30,990 nt of DNA from Thermoleophilia bacterium (GTDB lineage: Bacteria > Actinomycetota > Thermoleophilia > Gaiellales > JAICJC01): contig JAICJM010000023.1 of NCBI GenBank assembly GCA_025928435.1, positions 1 through 30,990 of the forward strand. Direction: 5' to 3'. This document shows, piece after piece, positions 7,484-16,411 of the stretch. Made by a program: the position numbers and the translations under genes. Below the pieces are notes generated by a model. The model was not told where the DNA came from, made no database searches, and saw only the letters and a program-made list of their open reading frames with translations. The first letter of the stretch is position 1. Every line of letters starts with the position of its first letter.

Positions 7484-8916
7484 TCGCCGAGCTCCGTGCG
7501 CCGGCGGGCCGCGTACGACTCGAGCTCGGCCCGCAGGCCGGCGTCGATCGGCGGCGGCTCGTACGCGGCCAGCGCCTCCCGCCAGATCTCGCCGGCGCGG
7601 ACGGCGGCGTCGCGGCCGCCCTTCGACTTCCACCGCTCGAAGTTCTCGGTCGAGGACAGGAGGGGCCGGTAGAAGCAGGTGCGGAAGCGCTCCAGCGTGT
7701 GCGCCGCCCCGAGGAAGTGGCCGCCGTGGCCGACCTCCTGGTGAGCGTCGTAGGCCAGGCTGGCCTCGTCGATCTCGAGCGGCGTGAACTCCTCCTGCAG
7801 CATCCGCAGGATCTCGATGTCCACGATGAACTTCTCGTAGCAGGCGACCAGCCCGGACTCGAGCCAGCCGGCGGAGTGCTCGACGAAGTTCGCCCCTGCC
7901 AGGAACGCGGGCAGCATGGTGTTCAGGCCCTCGTATGCGGCCTGGGCGTCGGCGGTCTGGCTCGACGTGAGGAAGCCGCCCCCGGCCCGCCACGGCACCC
8001 CCAGCCGGCGCGCCACCTGGCCGGAGCAGAGCAGGCCCATCGCCGACTCCGGCCCGCCGAACCCGGGCGAGCCCGACTGCATGTCGGTGTGGGAGAGGAA
8101 CGATCCCAGCACAACCGGCGCGCCCCGGCGCACGACCTGGGTCAGCGCGAGGCCGGCCAGGGCCTCCGCCGTCTGCTGGACGAGCGACCCGGGGACCGAG
8201 GCGGGCGACATCGCGCCCATGAGCAGGAACGGCGTGATGATGACGGCCTGCCCGGCGGCCGCGTAGACCATCATCGCCTCGATCATGCGGGTGTCGTAGC
8301 GCATGGGCGAGTTGGCGTTCACGACCCCGAACACCCGCACCGCGCCGTCGCTCGGGCCGCCGAACAGGATCTCTGTCATCCGCATGGTGTCGACCGCCGC
8401 TCCCTCGGTGATGACGGCGCCCATGTACGGCTTGTCTGTGAGCGTCTGGACGGCGAGCAGCATGTCGAGGTGGCGCGAGTCGAGCGGCCGGTCGCCCGGC
8501 TCGCAGCAGAGGCCGCCGGGCGTGTCGAGCTGGTCGTAGGTCTGGCTCAGGCGGCACAGGTTCTCGAAGTCGGCCATCGTCGCCTCCCGCCGCTTTTCGC
8601 CCTCGCGCACGAACGGCGGCCCCTGGGTGGGGGAGAAGACCATGTGGTTGCCGCCGAAGTGGGCGGTGCGATCGGGGTTGCGGGCGACAAGGTCGAACTC
8701 GCTCGGCGTGTTCGCGACGCACTCGAGCACCCACTCCGGATCGAACCGCACGACCGAGCCCTCGACCCGCTGGCCGGCCGCCCGGAAGAGCTCCAGCGCC
8801 CCGTCGTGCAGGAACTCGACGCCGATGTCGGAGAGCAGCCGCCGCCAGCCCCGCTCCAGCACGGCCATCGCGTCCTCCGAGAGGATGTCGTAGCGGGGCA
8901 TGTCGTTGCGGAACAC
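7480..8916 (-). CDS. MttB-family (COG5598) trimethylamine/betaine methyltransferase homologue, non-pyrrolysine
   Basis: 478 residues covering the MttB barrel: N-terminal LSEDAMAVLERGWRRLLSDIGVEF, VFSPTQGPPFV, GLCCEPGD, and a C-terminal HQEVGHGGHFLGAAHTLERFR. No in-frame TAG occurs, so it belongs to the non-pyrrolysine branch that includes corrinoid-dependent methyltransferases for glycine betaine, proline betaine and carnitine. These move a methyl group from a quaternary amine to a corrinoid protein. No MttC-type corrinoid protein or reactivating RamA is present in the window, so the acceptor must be encoded elsewhere or the chemistry differs. The GTG start (8916) follows the kinase stop by 2 bases and has GGGGGG upstream; the ATG at 8901 is an alternative. 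Confidence 0.85.
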   Translation of the reverse strand: MFRNDMPRYDILSEDAMAVLERGWRRLLSDIGVEFLHDGALELFRAAGQRVEGSVVRFDPEWVLECVANTPSEFDLVARNPDRTAHFGGNHMVFSPTQGPPFVREGEKRREATMADFENLCRLSQTYDQLDTPGGLCCEPGDRPLDSRHLDMLLAVQTLTDKPYMGAVITEGAAVDTMRMTEILFGGPSDGAVRVFGVVNANSPMRYDTRMIEAMMVYAAAGQAVIITPFLLMGAMSPASVPGSLVQQTAEALAGLALTQVVRRGAPVVLGSFLSHTDMQSGSPGFGGPESAMGLLCSGQVARRLGVPWRAGGGFLTSSQTADAQAAYEGLNTMLPAFLAGANFVEHSAGWLESGLVACYEKFIVDIEILRMLQEEFTPLEIDEASLAYDAHQEVGHGGHFLGAAHTLERFRTCFYRPLLSSTENFERWKSKGGRDAAVRAGEIWREALAAYEPPPIDAGLRAELESYAARRRTELGD

Positions 8917-8918
8917 CC

Positions 8919-10307
8919 TCAGCCCCCCTTCCCGGCGGCGGGGATGGAGATGCTGAACACCGTCTTCCCGGGCTGCGAGCGGACGCTCATCGCCCCGCGC
9001 TGCCCGACCACGATCCGGCGGGCGATGTCGAGGCCGAGGCCGGTGCCGTCGCCGACCTGCTTCGTGGTGTAGAACGGGTCGAAGATGCGCGGCTGCACGT
9101 CGGCCGGGATGCCGGGGCCGTCGTCGGCGATCTCGACCACGACGTCCTCGCCCACGCCCCGGGTGGTGATCGTGATCTTCCCGCCGCCGCCGTCGAAGGC
9201 GTCGAGCGCGTTCGTGAGCAGGTTGGTCCACACCTGGTTCAGCTCCGATCCGTGGACGGTGACCGGCGGGAGGCTGCGGTCGTAGTTGCGCTCCACCTTC
9301 ACCGGCTCGTGCTTGATGCGGTACTTGAGCATGGTCAGGGTGCTGTCGAGGCCCGCGTGGACATCGACGTCCTCGACGGCGGCCCGGTCCATGTGCGTGT
9401 AGTCCTTGATCGCCGCCACGAGCTCGGAGATGCGGGCCGTCGACTCGTGCAGCTCGCCGACCAGCGTGTGGGCGGTGAGCGACGCGGCCACCCACTCGAG
9501 CGCCGCGCCCGTGGCGGGCCCGGCGGCGGCCTGCACCTGCTCGAGCCACGCCTCGTCCACGCACGCGCGGGCCAGCGGCTCGGCCAGCCGCCAGCCCTCC
9601 TGGCCCATGTCGTCGAGCTGGGCCGCCAGCCGGTCCTCGCGATCGGCGGCGGCGACGCTGCTCTCGCCCTCGCCGGCCCGCGCGAGCGCCGCCTGCTGGA
9701 GCCCCACCAGCCGACCCGCGTCCTCTCGCTCCACGCCGCTCGAGACGAAGTGGTGGACCGTGTCCTGAAGGGTCGCGAGCGCCTCGCCCAGCTCGCTCGC
9801 GGTGCGGCGGGCCGCCGCGGCCGGGTTGTTCAGCTCGTGGGCGAGACCGGCCGAGAGCGTCCCCAGCGCCGCCAGCTTCTCCTGCTGGCGCACCAGCGCG
9901 TCGGCGGCCTGGGCAATGGGGGCGATCAGCCGCACCGTCGTCTTCATCGCCGTCGGCGCGTCGCGCAGGAACGCCCGGAAGGTGGGCACGTCCCACGTCA
10001 GGAGCTCGACGTCGGTGATCGCCCGGCCGCTCGCGACCGGCGGGTCGCCGGTGAGCACGTTCGACGCGCCGGCGTAGGTCGGCCCCTCGCGCTGGCTCAG
10101 GATCACGTCCACGCCGTTGATGCAGCGCGACCACTCGATCCGCCCCCTGACGACCACCGAGAAGCGCTCGAGCGCCTTGCCCTCGGTGAAGAGCTCCTCG
10201 CCGATCGAGAGCCGGTCGGGCACGGCCCGCGCGGCGAAGTCCTCGAGCACCGGCCGCTCGACGCCCTCGAACAGGTCGAGCCCCTCCAGCACCTCCATCG
10301 CCGTCAT
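8919..10307 (-). CDS. Histidine kinase with N-terminal cyclic-nucleotide-binding domain
   Basis: 462 residues, no membrane segments. Residues about 10-125 form a CRP-like cNMP-binding fold (SIGEELFTEGKALERFSVVVRG). The phosphoacceptor motif is LSAGLAHELNNPAAA with His157. The ATPase domain shows the N-box NQVWTNLLTNALDA, G1 IADDGPGIP, the F box IFDPFYTTK and G2 GTGLGLDIA. The insert between His and ATPase (about 170-300) is long and helical. The ATG overlaps the stop of the upstream reductase-regulator gene (ATGA), and MttB follows after 2 bases, so it is co-translated with both. It presumably phosphorylates the receiver domain of its neighbour, and may respond to a nucleotide or a redox-linked signal; the ligand is unknown. 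Confidence 0.9.
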   Translation of the reverse strand: MTAMEVLEGLDLFEGVERPVLEDFAARAVPDRLSIGEELFTEGKALERFSVVVRGRIEWSRCINGVDVILSQREGPTYAGASNVLTGDPPVASGRAITDVELLTWDVPTFRAFLRDAPTAMKTTVRLIAPIAQAADALVRQQEKLAALGTLSAGLAHELNNPAAAARRTASELGEALATLQDTVHHFVSSGVEREDAGRLVGLQQAALARAGEGESSVAAADREDRLAAQLDDMGQEGWRLAEPLARACVDEAWLEQVQAAAGPATGAALEWVAASLTAHTLVGELHESTARISELVAAIKDYTHMDRAAVEDVDVHAGLDSTLTMLKYRIKHEPVKVERNYDRSLPPVTVHGSELNQVWTNLLTNALDAFDGGGGKITITTRGVGEDVVVEIADDGPGIPADVQPRIFDPFYTTKQVGDGTGLGLDIARRIVVGQRGAMSVRSQPGKTVFSISIPAAGKGG

Positions 10308-11989
10308 ACTGCGGCCGCCAGGTACTCGTGTACGAAGTGGACGGCCATCGAGCCCTCGCCGACGGCCGAGGCGACCCGCTTCATCGACTCGCTGCGGACG
10401 TCGCCGGCGACGAAGACGCCGGGCATGCTGGTCTCGAGCAGATACGGGTCGCGGTCGAGCCGCCAGCGCGGCCGCACCTCCTCGCGCAGGATCTCGGCGC
10501 CGGCCAGGACGAAGCCGCGCGGGTCGCGGGCGACGCCGGCGGGCAGCCAGTCGGTCTGGGGGCGGGCCCCGATGAACACGAACATCGCGGCGACGTCGAC
10601 ATCGTCCGTCTCCCCGCTCGCGGTGTCGCGGACGGTGATCCGCTCGAGCGACTCTCCGCCGTGCGCCGCCGCGACCTCGCCGTGGAGGCGCACGTCGATG
10701 TTCGGGGTGGCCTCGATCGTGTCGATCAGGTACTGCGACATGCTCTTGCCGAGGCCGGCGCCGCGGTACAGGATCGTCACCCGCCTGGCGTAGCCCGCGA
10801 AGTAGATCGCCGCCTGTCCGGCCGAGTTCGCCCCGCCGACCACCACGACGTGCTCGTCGCGGCACGAGATGCCCTCGCTGCGGGAGCCGCCGTAGTACAC
10901 GCCCCGTCCGGAGAGCTCCTCGATGCCCGGCGCCTCCAGGCGGCGGTAGTCGACGCCGGTCGAGATGATGATCGCCTTCGCGCCGAGCTGGTCGTGCCCG
11001 GCCATCTGCACGAGCCGCGCCGGGCCGCGCTCGTCGATCGCCGTCACCTCCTGGACGGTCAGGAGCTCGGCGCCGAACCGTTGCGCCTGCGCCGTGGCCC
11101 GCCGCGCCAGATCGGCGCCGGAGAGCCCCACGGGGAAGCCGAGGTAGTTCTCGATCCGCGAGCTCTGTCCGGCCTGGCCGCCCGGTGCCTCACGCTCGAT
11201 CAGCGCGGTGCGCAGGCCCTCCGATGCTCCGTAGACCGCCGCGGCCAGCCCGGCCGGGCCACCGCCGACGATCACGAGGTCGTAGAACTCGAGCTCGGCC
11301 CTTCGCCGCACGCCCGAGCGCTCGGCCAGCTCCGACACGCTCGGCCCGTGCAGCGCCTCGCCGTCGGGGAAGAGCACGAGCGGCAGCGCGGGCTCGCCGT
11401 CGGCGGCGGCCAGCAGCCGGCGGCCCTCGTCGTCGCGCTCGACGTCGAGCCAGCGGTACGGCACCTGGTTGCGTGCCAGGAAGTCGCGCGCGTCGTGCGA
11501 CTCGCGCGACCAGCGGTGCCCGACCACGCGGATGCGGTCGGCGTCGTCGGGGGCCTCGGCCCGCCAGGCGTCGAGCAGGTCGTCGACGACGGGGTAGAGC
11601 TGGTCGTCGGGTGGGTCCCACGGCTTCAGCAGGTAGTGGTCGAGCGAGACCCGGTTGATCGCGTCGATGGCAGCCTGGGTGTCGGCGTAGGCCGTCAGGA
11701 GGACGCGCTTCGCCTCCGGGGCGAGCCGCATCGCCTCCTCGAGGAACTCGACGCCGGACATCTCCGGCATGCGCTGGTCGGCGAGCAGCAGGGCGATCTT
11801 CGCGCCGCGCAGCTTCGACTCGCGCACGGCCGTCAGGGCGTCCTCGCCGCTCTCGGCCCGCAGGACGCGGAAGTCGCGGCCGTAGCGGCGGCGCAGGTCG
11901 CGCTCGACGGCCCGCGCCACCGACGGCTCGTCGTCGACGGCGAGCAGCACCGGCCGGGCCCCATCGGAGCCGGCCGCCGGCGTGCTCAT
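10304..11989 (-). CDS. Response regulator fused to thioredoxin-reductase-like flavoprotein
   Basis: 561 residues in three parts. Residues 13-125 are a receiver domain (VDDEPS, phosphoacceptor Asp71 in LLADQRMPEMSG, Lys in YLLKPW). Residues 153-228 are glutaredoxin-like (FLARNQVPYRWLDVERDDEG, LPLVLFPDG) but have no Cys. From 236 on it is a thioredoxin-reductase fold: FAD motif IVGGGPAG (240-247), NAD(P)-binding VVVVGGANSAG (381-391) and the C-terminal FAD motif GVFVAGDVRS. The redox CxxC of thioredoxin reductase is missing; only Cys376 lies in that area. It may therefore be a redox-sensing or NADPH-oxidising regulator rather than a disulfide reductase. It is translationally coupled by ATGA overlaps to the genes on both sides. 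The fused domain order is known in actinobacteria; its output is not known to me. Confidence 0.88.
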   Translation of the reverse strand: MSTPAAGSDGARPVLLAVDDEPSVARAVERDLRRRYGRDFRVLRAESGEDALTAVRESKLRGAKIALLLADQRMPEMSGVEFLEEAMRLAPEAKRVLLTAYADTQAAIDAINRVSLDHYLLKPWDPPDDQLYPVVDDLLDAWRAEAPDDADRIRVVGHRWSRESHDARDFLARNQVPYRWLDVERDDEGRRLLAAADGEPALPLVLFPDGEALHGPSVSELAERSGVRRRAELEFYDLVIVGGGPAGLAAAVYGASEGLRTALIEREAPGGQAGQSSRIENYLGFPVGLSGADLARRATAQAQRFGAELLTVQEVTAIDERGPARLVQMAGHDQLGAKAIIISTGVDYRRLEAPGIEELSGRGVYYGGSRSEGISCRDEHVVVVGGANSAGQAAIYFAGYARRVTILYRGAGLGKSMSQYLIDTIEATPNIDVRLHGEVAAAHGGESLERITVRDTASGETDDVDVAAMFVFIGARPQTDWLPAGVARDPRGFVLAGAEILREEVRPRWRLDRDPYLLETSMPGVFVAGDVRSESMKRVASAVGEGSMAVHFVHEYLAAAV

Positions 11990-12279
11990 GGGGCGCCTGC
12001 CGCCGGCGGGGTCACCGTGAAGGCCACCTCGTCCTCGTAGCACCAGAACCAGTCCTCGCCCGGCTCCGCGGAGCGGATGATGGGATGGTCGCTCGCGTGC
12101 ACGTGGGCCGTGGCGTGCCGGTTCGGCGACGAGTCGCAGCAGCCGATGTGGCCGCAGGTCGCGCACATGCGCAGGTGCAGCCAGCGGCCGCCGATCGCAA
12201 GGCAGTCCTCGCATCCAGCGATCGCATCCGGAAGCTCGGTGCGCTCGATCCGATCGGTGTGCGTGCAGGCCTCGGCCAT
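11986..12279 (-). CDS. UBP-type zinc finger protein, 97 residues
   Basis: Zinc ligands follow the zf-UBP pattern: Cys5 and His7, Cys23/Cys26, Cys39/Cys42, Cys47-Cys48, His55, His59 and His65, with CATCGHIGCCDSSPNRHA being diagnostic. In eukaryotes this finger binds the free C-terminus of ubiquitin; bacteria lack ubiquitin, so here it probably binds another peptide end or acts as a redox-sensitive zinc module. It is the first gene of the six-gene operon. It has a strong ribosome site GGAGGGG (12290-12284) before the ATG, and its stop overlaps the start of the regulator-reductase fusion. Its constant association with that fusion suggests a shared complex or signal. Confidence 0.88.
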   Translation of the reverse strand: MAEACTHTDRIERTELPDAIAGCEDCLAIGGRWLHLRMCATCGHIGCCDSSPNRHATAHVHASDHPIIRSAEPGEDWFWCYEDEVAFTVTPPAAGAP

Positions 12280-12315
12280 CGTTCCCCTCCGTCTCGCCCT
12301 GGAACCGGAGAGGGA

Positions 12316-12321
12316 ATCCTA
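12316..12321 (-). promoter_or_regulatory. Possible -10 box TAGGAT of the six-gene operon
   Basis: Read on the minus strand, TAGGAT lies 36 bases before the zinc-finger ATG, giving a leader of about 30 bases that contains the strong GGAGGGG site. A TTGACG overlapping the chemoreceptor stop is only 10 bases upstream, too close for a standard -35. Read-through from the chemoreceptor gene is also possible. Confidence 0.3.
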
Positions 12322-12333
12322 TGCGCGCCGGCG

Positions 12334-14073
12334 TCAATCCAGGCGGAAGTGCGCGACGAGCCGCTCGAGGCTCTGGGCCGTCGCGGCCAGCTGCTGCGAC
12401 GAGGCGCTGATCTGCTGCACGGCGGCGTTCGTCTGCTCGGCCGAGGCGGAGACCTGCTGGGTGGCGGCCGACGACTCCTCGGCGACCGTGGCCACCTCCG
12501 ACGAGGCGACGGCGATCCGCTCGATCCGGTGCGACATGTCCTCGACCGCGGCGCCGATCTGCCCGAACGCGACCCGGGTGTCGGCGACGATCGTGGCGCC
12601 GTCGTCGCTGCGGCTCGCGCCCTCGGTCACGACGCCGACGGTGCGCTTGGTCTCGACCTGGATCTCGCCGACCAGCGTGGCGATCTCCCCGGCGGCGCGG
12701 CGCGACTCCTCGGCCAGCTTGCGCACCTCCTCGGCGACCACCGCGAAGCCGCGGCCCTGCTCGCCGGCGCGGGCGGCCTCGATGGCCGCGTTCAGCGCCA
12801 GCAGGTTGGTCTGGCCGGCGATGGCGGTGATCGTCTCGACGATGCCGCCGATGCGGTCGGAGCGGTTGGCGAGCTCGCCGATCGCCTCGACCACCTCGGC
12901 GGACGAGCGTTTGACGACGCCCATCGCGTCGGTCGCCTGCTCGGCGGCGCCGATGCCCTCGGCGGCGACGGAGCTGGCCTGCTCGGCGGCGGTGGCGGAC
13001 TCGGCGGCCAGGTCGCGCGTGGTCTGCACCATGTGCACCTGGCGCTCGGCGCCCTCGGCCACCTCCTGGACGGCGCGGGTGATCTCGTCGACGGCGCGGC
13101 TCGTCTCGCCGGACGTCGCGGTCAGCTCCTGCGAGGCGGCGCTCATGTCGGCGGCGGCGGTGCTCACCCGGGCGATGATCCCGCGCAGCGCCTCGACCAT
13201 CTCGGCGACCGCGGCGCCCAGCACGTCCTGATCCGATTTGGGCACGACGGTCACGGTCAGGTCGCCCTGGGCGACGCGGGTGACGGAATCGGCCATCTCC
13301 TGCAGGTAGCCCACCATGTCCTGGAAGGCCCGGGACGTCTGGCCGATCTCGTCTCGGCTCGTGCTCTCGACGCGCTGGTCGAGGTCGCCGAGCGAGATGC
13401 CCTCGGCGGCCTGGAGGATCCGGCGGGTGCCGCCGGCGATCCGGCGGGTGAGGACGACGGCCAGGACGGACGCGATCGCGACCTCGAGGAGGGCGAACAG
13501 GATGACGGCCCAGCGCACCGTCGTGGCGGTGGAGTCGGCCGACGCGGCCAGGTGGCTCTCGGACCCGCGGATGGTCTTCTGGTAGGCGCCGAGCGCCTCG
13601 GCGATCCCGTCGCTCGCGGCGTCCGCCTGGGAGTTCATCTGCGCGACGGCCCGGGCGTGGTGTCCGGCGGCGAGGAGCCCGAACATCTGCGTGTCGATCG
13701 CGTCGGCCGCCTCGACGGCCACGTGGATCTTGCGTAGCGCGGCGCGATCGGCGTCGTCACGGGAGAGCGCATCGAGCTTGCGCAGGTCGGCGGCGAACGT
13801 GGCGTGGTCGGCCTGGAAGTCGCGTCGGGTCTCCGCGCTCCCGTCGAGCACCGCGCGCGTCTGCGAGAAGTGCATGTCGCCGGCCGCGGAGGCCAGGTCG
13901 TCGACGGCGATCAGGCGGGGCGTGACCGTGCGGTCGATCTCGTGCGACACGGACGTCGTCTGCGACAGTCCCCAGCTGGCGAGGCCGCACAGGCCCAGCA
14001 GCAGGACCACGACGAGGCCGAAGCTCCCTCCGAGCTTCGAGCCGATCGAACCGGTGAGCCGCGAGACACGCAT
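12334..14073 (-). CDS. Methyl-accepting chemotaxis protein
   Basis: 579 residues with the classic layout: transmembrane helix 1 at about 12-37, a periplasmic four-helix-bundle-like sensor ([16 protein letters not shown] onward), transmembrane helix 2 at about 200-222, a HAMP domain ([17 protein letters not shown]), then a long signalling coiled coil with the conserved hairpin tip [20 protein letters not shown] and [15 protein letters not shown]. No CheA, CheW or CheR gene is in the window and there is no C-terminal CheR-docking pentapeptide. It lies 54 bases upstream of the six-gene operon on the same strand, so it might be its first cistron. Ligand unknown. Start ATG 14073; no clear ribosome site. 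Confidence 0.93.
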   Translation of the reverse strand: MRVSRLTGSIGSKLGGSFGLVVVLLLGLCGLASWGLSQTTSVSHEIDRTVTPRLIAVDDLASAAGDMHFSQTRAVLDGSAETRRDFQADHATFAADLRKLDALSRDDADRAALRKIHVAVEAADAIDTQMFGLLAAGHHARAVAQMNSQADAASDGIAEALGAYQKTIRGSESHLAASADSTATTVRWAVILFALLEVAIASVLAVVLTRRIAGGTRRILQAAEGISLGDLDQRVESTSRDEIGQTSRAFQDMVGYLQEMADSVTRVAQGDLTVTVVPKSDQDVLGAAVAEMVEALRGIIARVSTAAADMSAASQELTATSGETSRAVDEITRAVQEVAEGAERQVHMVQTTRDLAAESATAAEQASSVAAEGIGAAEQATDAMGVVKRSSAEVVEAIGELANRSDRIGGIVETITAIAGQTNLLALNAAIEAARAGEQGRGFAVVAEEVRKLAEESRRAAGEIATLVGEIQVETKRTVGVVTEGASRSDDGATIVADTRVAFGQIGAAVEDMSHRIERIAVASSEVATVAEESSAATQQVSASAEQTNAAVQQISASSQQLAATAQSLERLVAHFRLD

Positions 14074-14075
14074 AG

Positions 14076-14086
14076 CACACCGTGTG
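14076..14086. promoter_or_regulatory. Palindrome CACACCGTGTG between divergent genes
   Basis: CACAC-C-GTGTG is a perfect palindrome placed 3 bases before the chemoreceptor start and in the 51-base gap to the HAD hydrolase gene. It could be an operator for either gene; no regulator is known. Confidence 0.3.
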
Positions 14087-14109
14087 ATCGGCAAGAGGGG
14101 CTGGGGGAT

Positions 14110-14115
14110 TAGTGT
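14110..14115 (+). promoter_or_regulatory. -10 box TAGTGT of the HAD hydrolase gene
   Basis: TAGTGT ends 9 bases before the ATG at 14125, with no Shine-Dalgarno sequence, consistent with a transcript having almost no leader. Confidence 0.4.
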
Positions 14116-14124
14116 CCGCCGACA

Positions 14125-14817
14125 ATGCCGCCGCGCCCCCGCCAGCACCTGATCTTCGACGCCGACGACACCCTGTGGGAAAACAACATCGTCTTCGAGG
14201 GCGTCATCGCCGACTTCATCGCGTGGCTCGACCATCCCGGGCTGACCGCTGACGAGGTGCGCGGGGTCATGGACGGCATCGAGCGCGAGCACGCCGCCGA
14301 GTACGGCTACGGGACGAAGGTGTTCGAGCTGACGCTCGAGGAGACGGTGCGGCGGCTGCACGACGGGCATCTGACCGCGGCGGACCGGGAGCAGATCGCG
14401 CTCCTCATGCGGCGGCTGCGGTGGGACCGGCTGGACATCATCACCGGCGTGCCGGAGACGCTCGTCGAGCTGCGGAGCCGCCACGACCTGCTGCTCCTGA
14501 CGAAGGGCGACCAGGAGGAGCAGGTGCGCAAGATCGAGCGCTCCGGCCTGGCGAACCTCTTCCGGCGGGCGCTCGTCACGCCCGAGAAGAACGAGGCGGC
14601 CTACCGCGGGGTGGTCGCCGACGAGGGCCTCGACCCGGCCCGGACGTGGATGATCGGCAACTCGCCGAAGTCGGACATCCTGCCGGCGCTGGCCGCCGGC
14701 CTGCGCGCGGTGTTCATCGCCCACTCGCACACGTGGCACCTGGAGATCGTGGCCCTGCCGGACGACGAGCGCATCCTGCGCGTGGGGGGCGTCCGCGAGC
14801 TGCTCGAGTACTTCTGA
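14125..14817 (+). CDS. HAD-superfamily hydrolase (YjjG/phosphoglycolate phosphatase-like)
   Basis: 230 residues. Motif I FDADDTLW carries the Asp nucleophile and acid/base Asp, motif II is LLTKGD, motif III has Lys in PEKNE, and motif IV is GNSPKSDI with metal-binding Asp. The cap region (residues ~20-95) is an all-helical C1 cap, as in nucleotidases and small phosphatases. It probably dephosphorylates a small metabolite; the substrate cannot be told. The gene is divergent from the chemoreceptor and convergent with the methyl-cycle operon. Confidence 0.88.
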   Translation: MPPRPRQHLIFDADDTLWENNIVFEGVIADFIAWLDHPGLTADEVRGVMDGIEREHAAEYGYGTKVFELTLEETVRRLHDGHLTAADREQIALLMRRLRWDRLDIITGVPETLVELRSRHDLLLLTKGDQEEQVRKIERSGLANLFRRALVTPEKNEAAYRGVVADEGLDPARTWMIGNSPKSDILPALAAGLRAVFIAHSHTWHLEIVALPDDERILRVGGVRELLEYF

Positions 14818-14829
14818 GCCAGGCAGGAG

Positions 14830-14854
14830 CCAGGCCCCTCGACGAGGGGCCTGG
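14830..14854. terminator. Hairpin after the HAD hydrolase gene
   Basis: CCAGGCCCCTCG (14830-14841) and CGAGGGGCCTGG (14843-14854) form a perfect 12-bp stem around a single A, 12 bases after the hydrolase stop. This is a strong hairpin without a T-run, in a convergent gap, probably a terminator. Confidence 0.5.
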
Positions 14855-14876
14855 CCCGATTCTCGCCCGCCAAATC

Positions 14877-14906
14877 GGGGACAGTCCCCGCGCGGGGACT
14901 GTCCCC
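14877..14906. repeat. 30-bp perfect palindrome of two GGGGACNGTCCCC units
   Basis: GGGGACAGTCCCC (14877-14889) and GGGGACTGTCCCC (14894-14906) are each near-perfect 13-bp palindromes, and together with the central GCGC they form a perfect 30-bp palindrome. It lies between the hydrolase and ahcY, which converge, and is followed by TTT. It may act as a bidirectional terminator and resembles dispersed REP-type repeats. Confidence 0.6.
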
Positions 14907-14913
14907 TTTCGGG

Positions 14914-16368
<1,455 letters not shown>

Positions 16369-16411
16369 GGGTGCTCCAGGGTCGGGTGAGTGGGCCTGCG
16401 GCCGCGCCGGA

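Noticed and set aside
10328..12040. 570-codon open frame on the + strand opposite the regulator-reductase gene
   Set aside because: It is the mirror of a well-supported gene with FAD and receiver motifs; its translation is rich in Arg, Gly, Asp and His with no motif, a typical artefact of high GC.
12320..12342. TTGACG upstream of the zinc-finger gene as a -35 box
   Set aside because: Only 10 bases separate it from TAGGAT, and the TTGA is the end of the chemoreceptor coding sequence; kept only the -10 as a weak candidate.
12085..13737. Long + strand frames opposite the chemoreceptor
   Set aside because: The helical repeat of the chemoreceptor coiled coil makes regular-looking antisense translations; no family motif is present.
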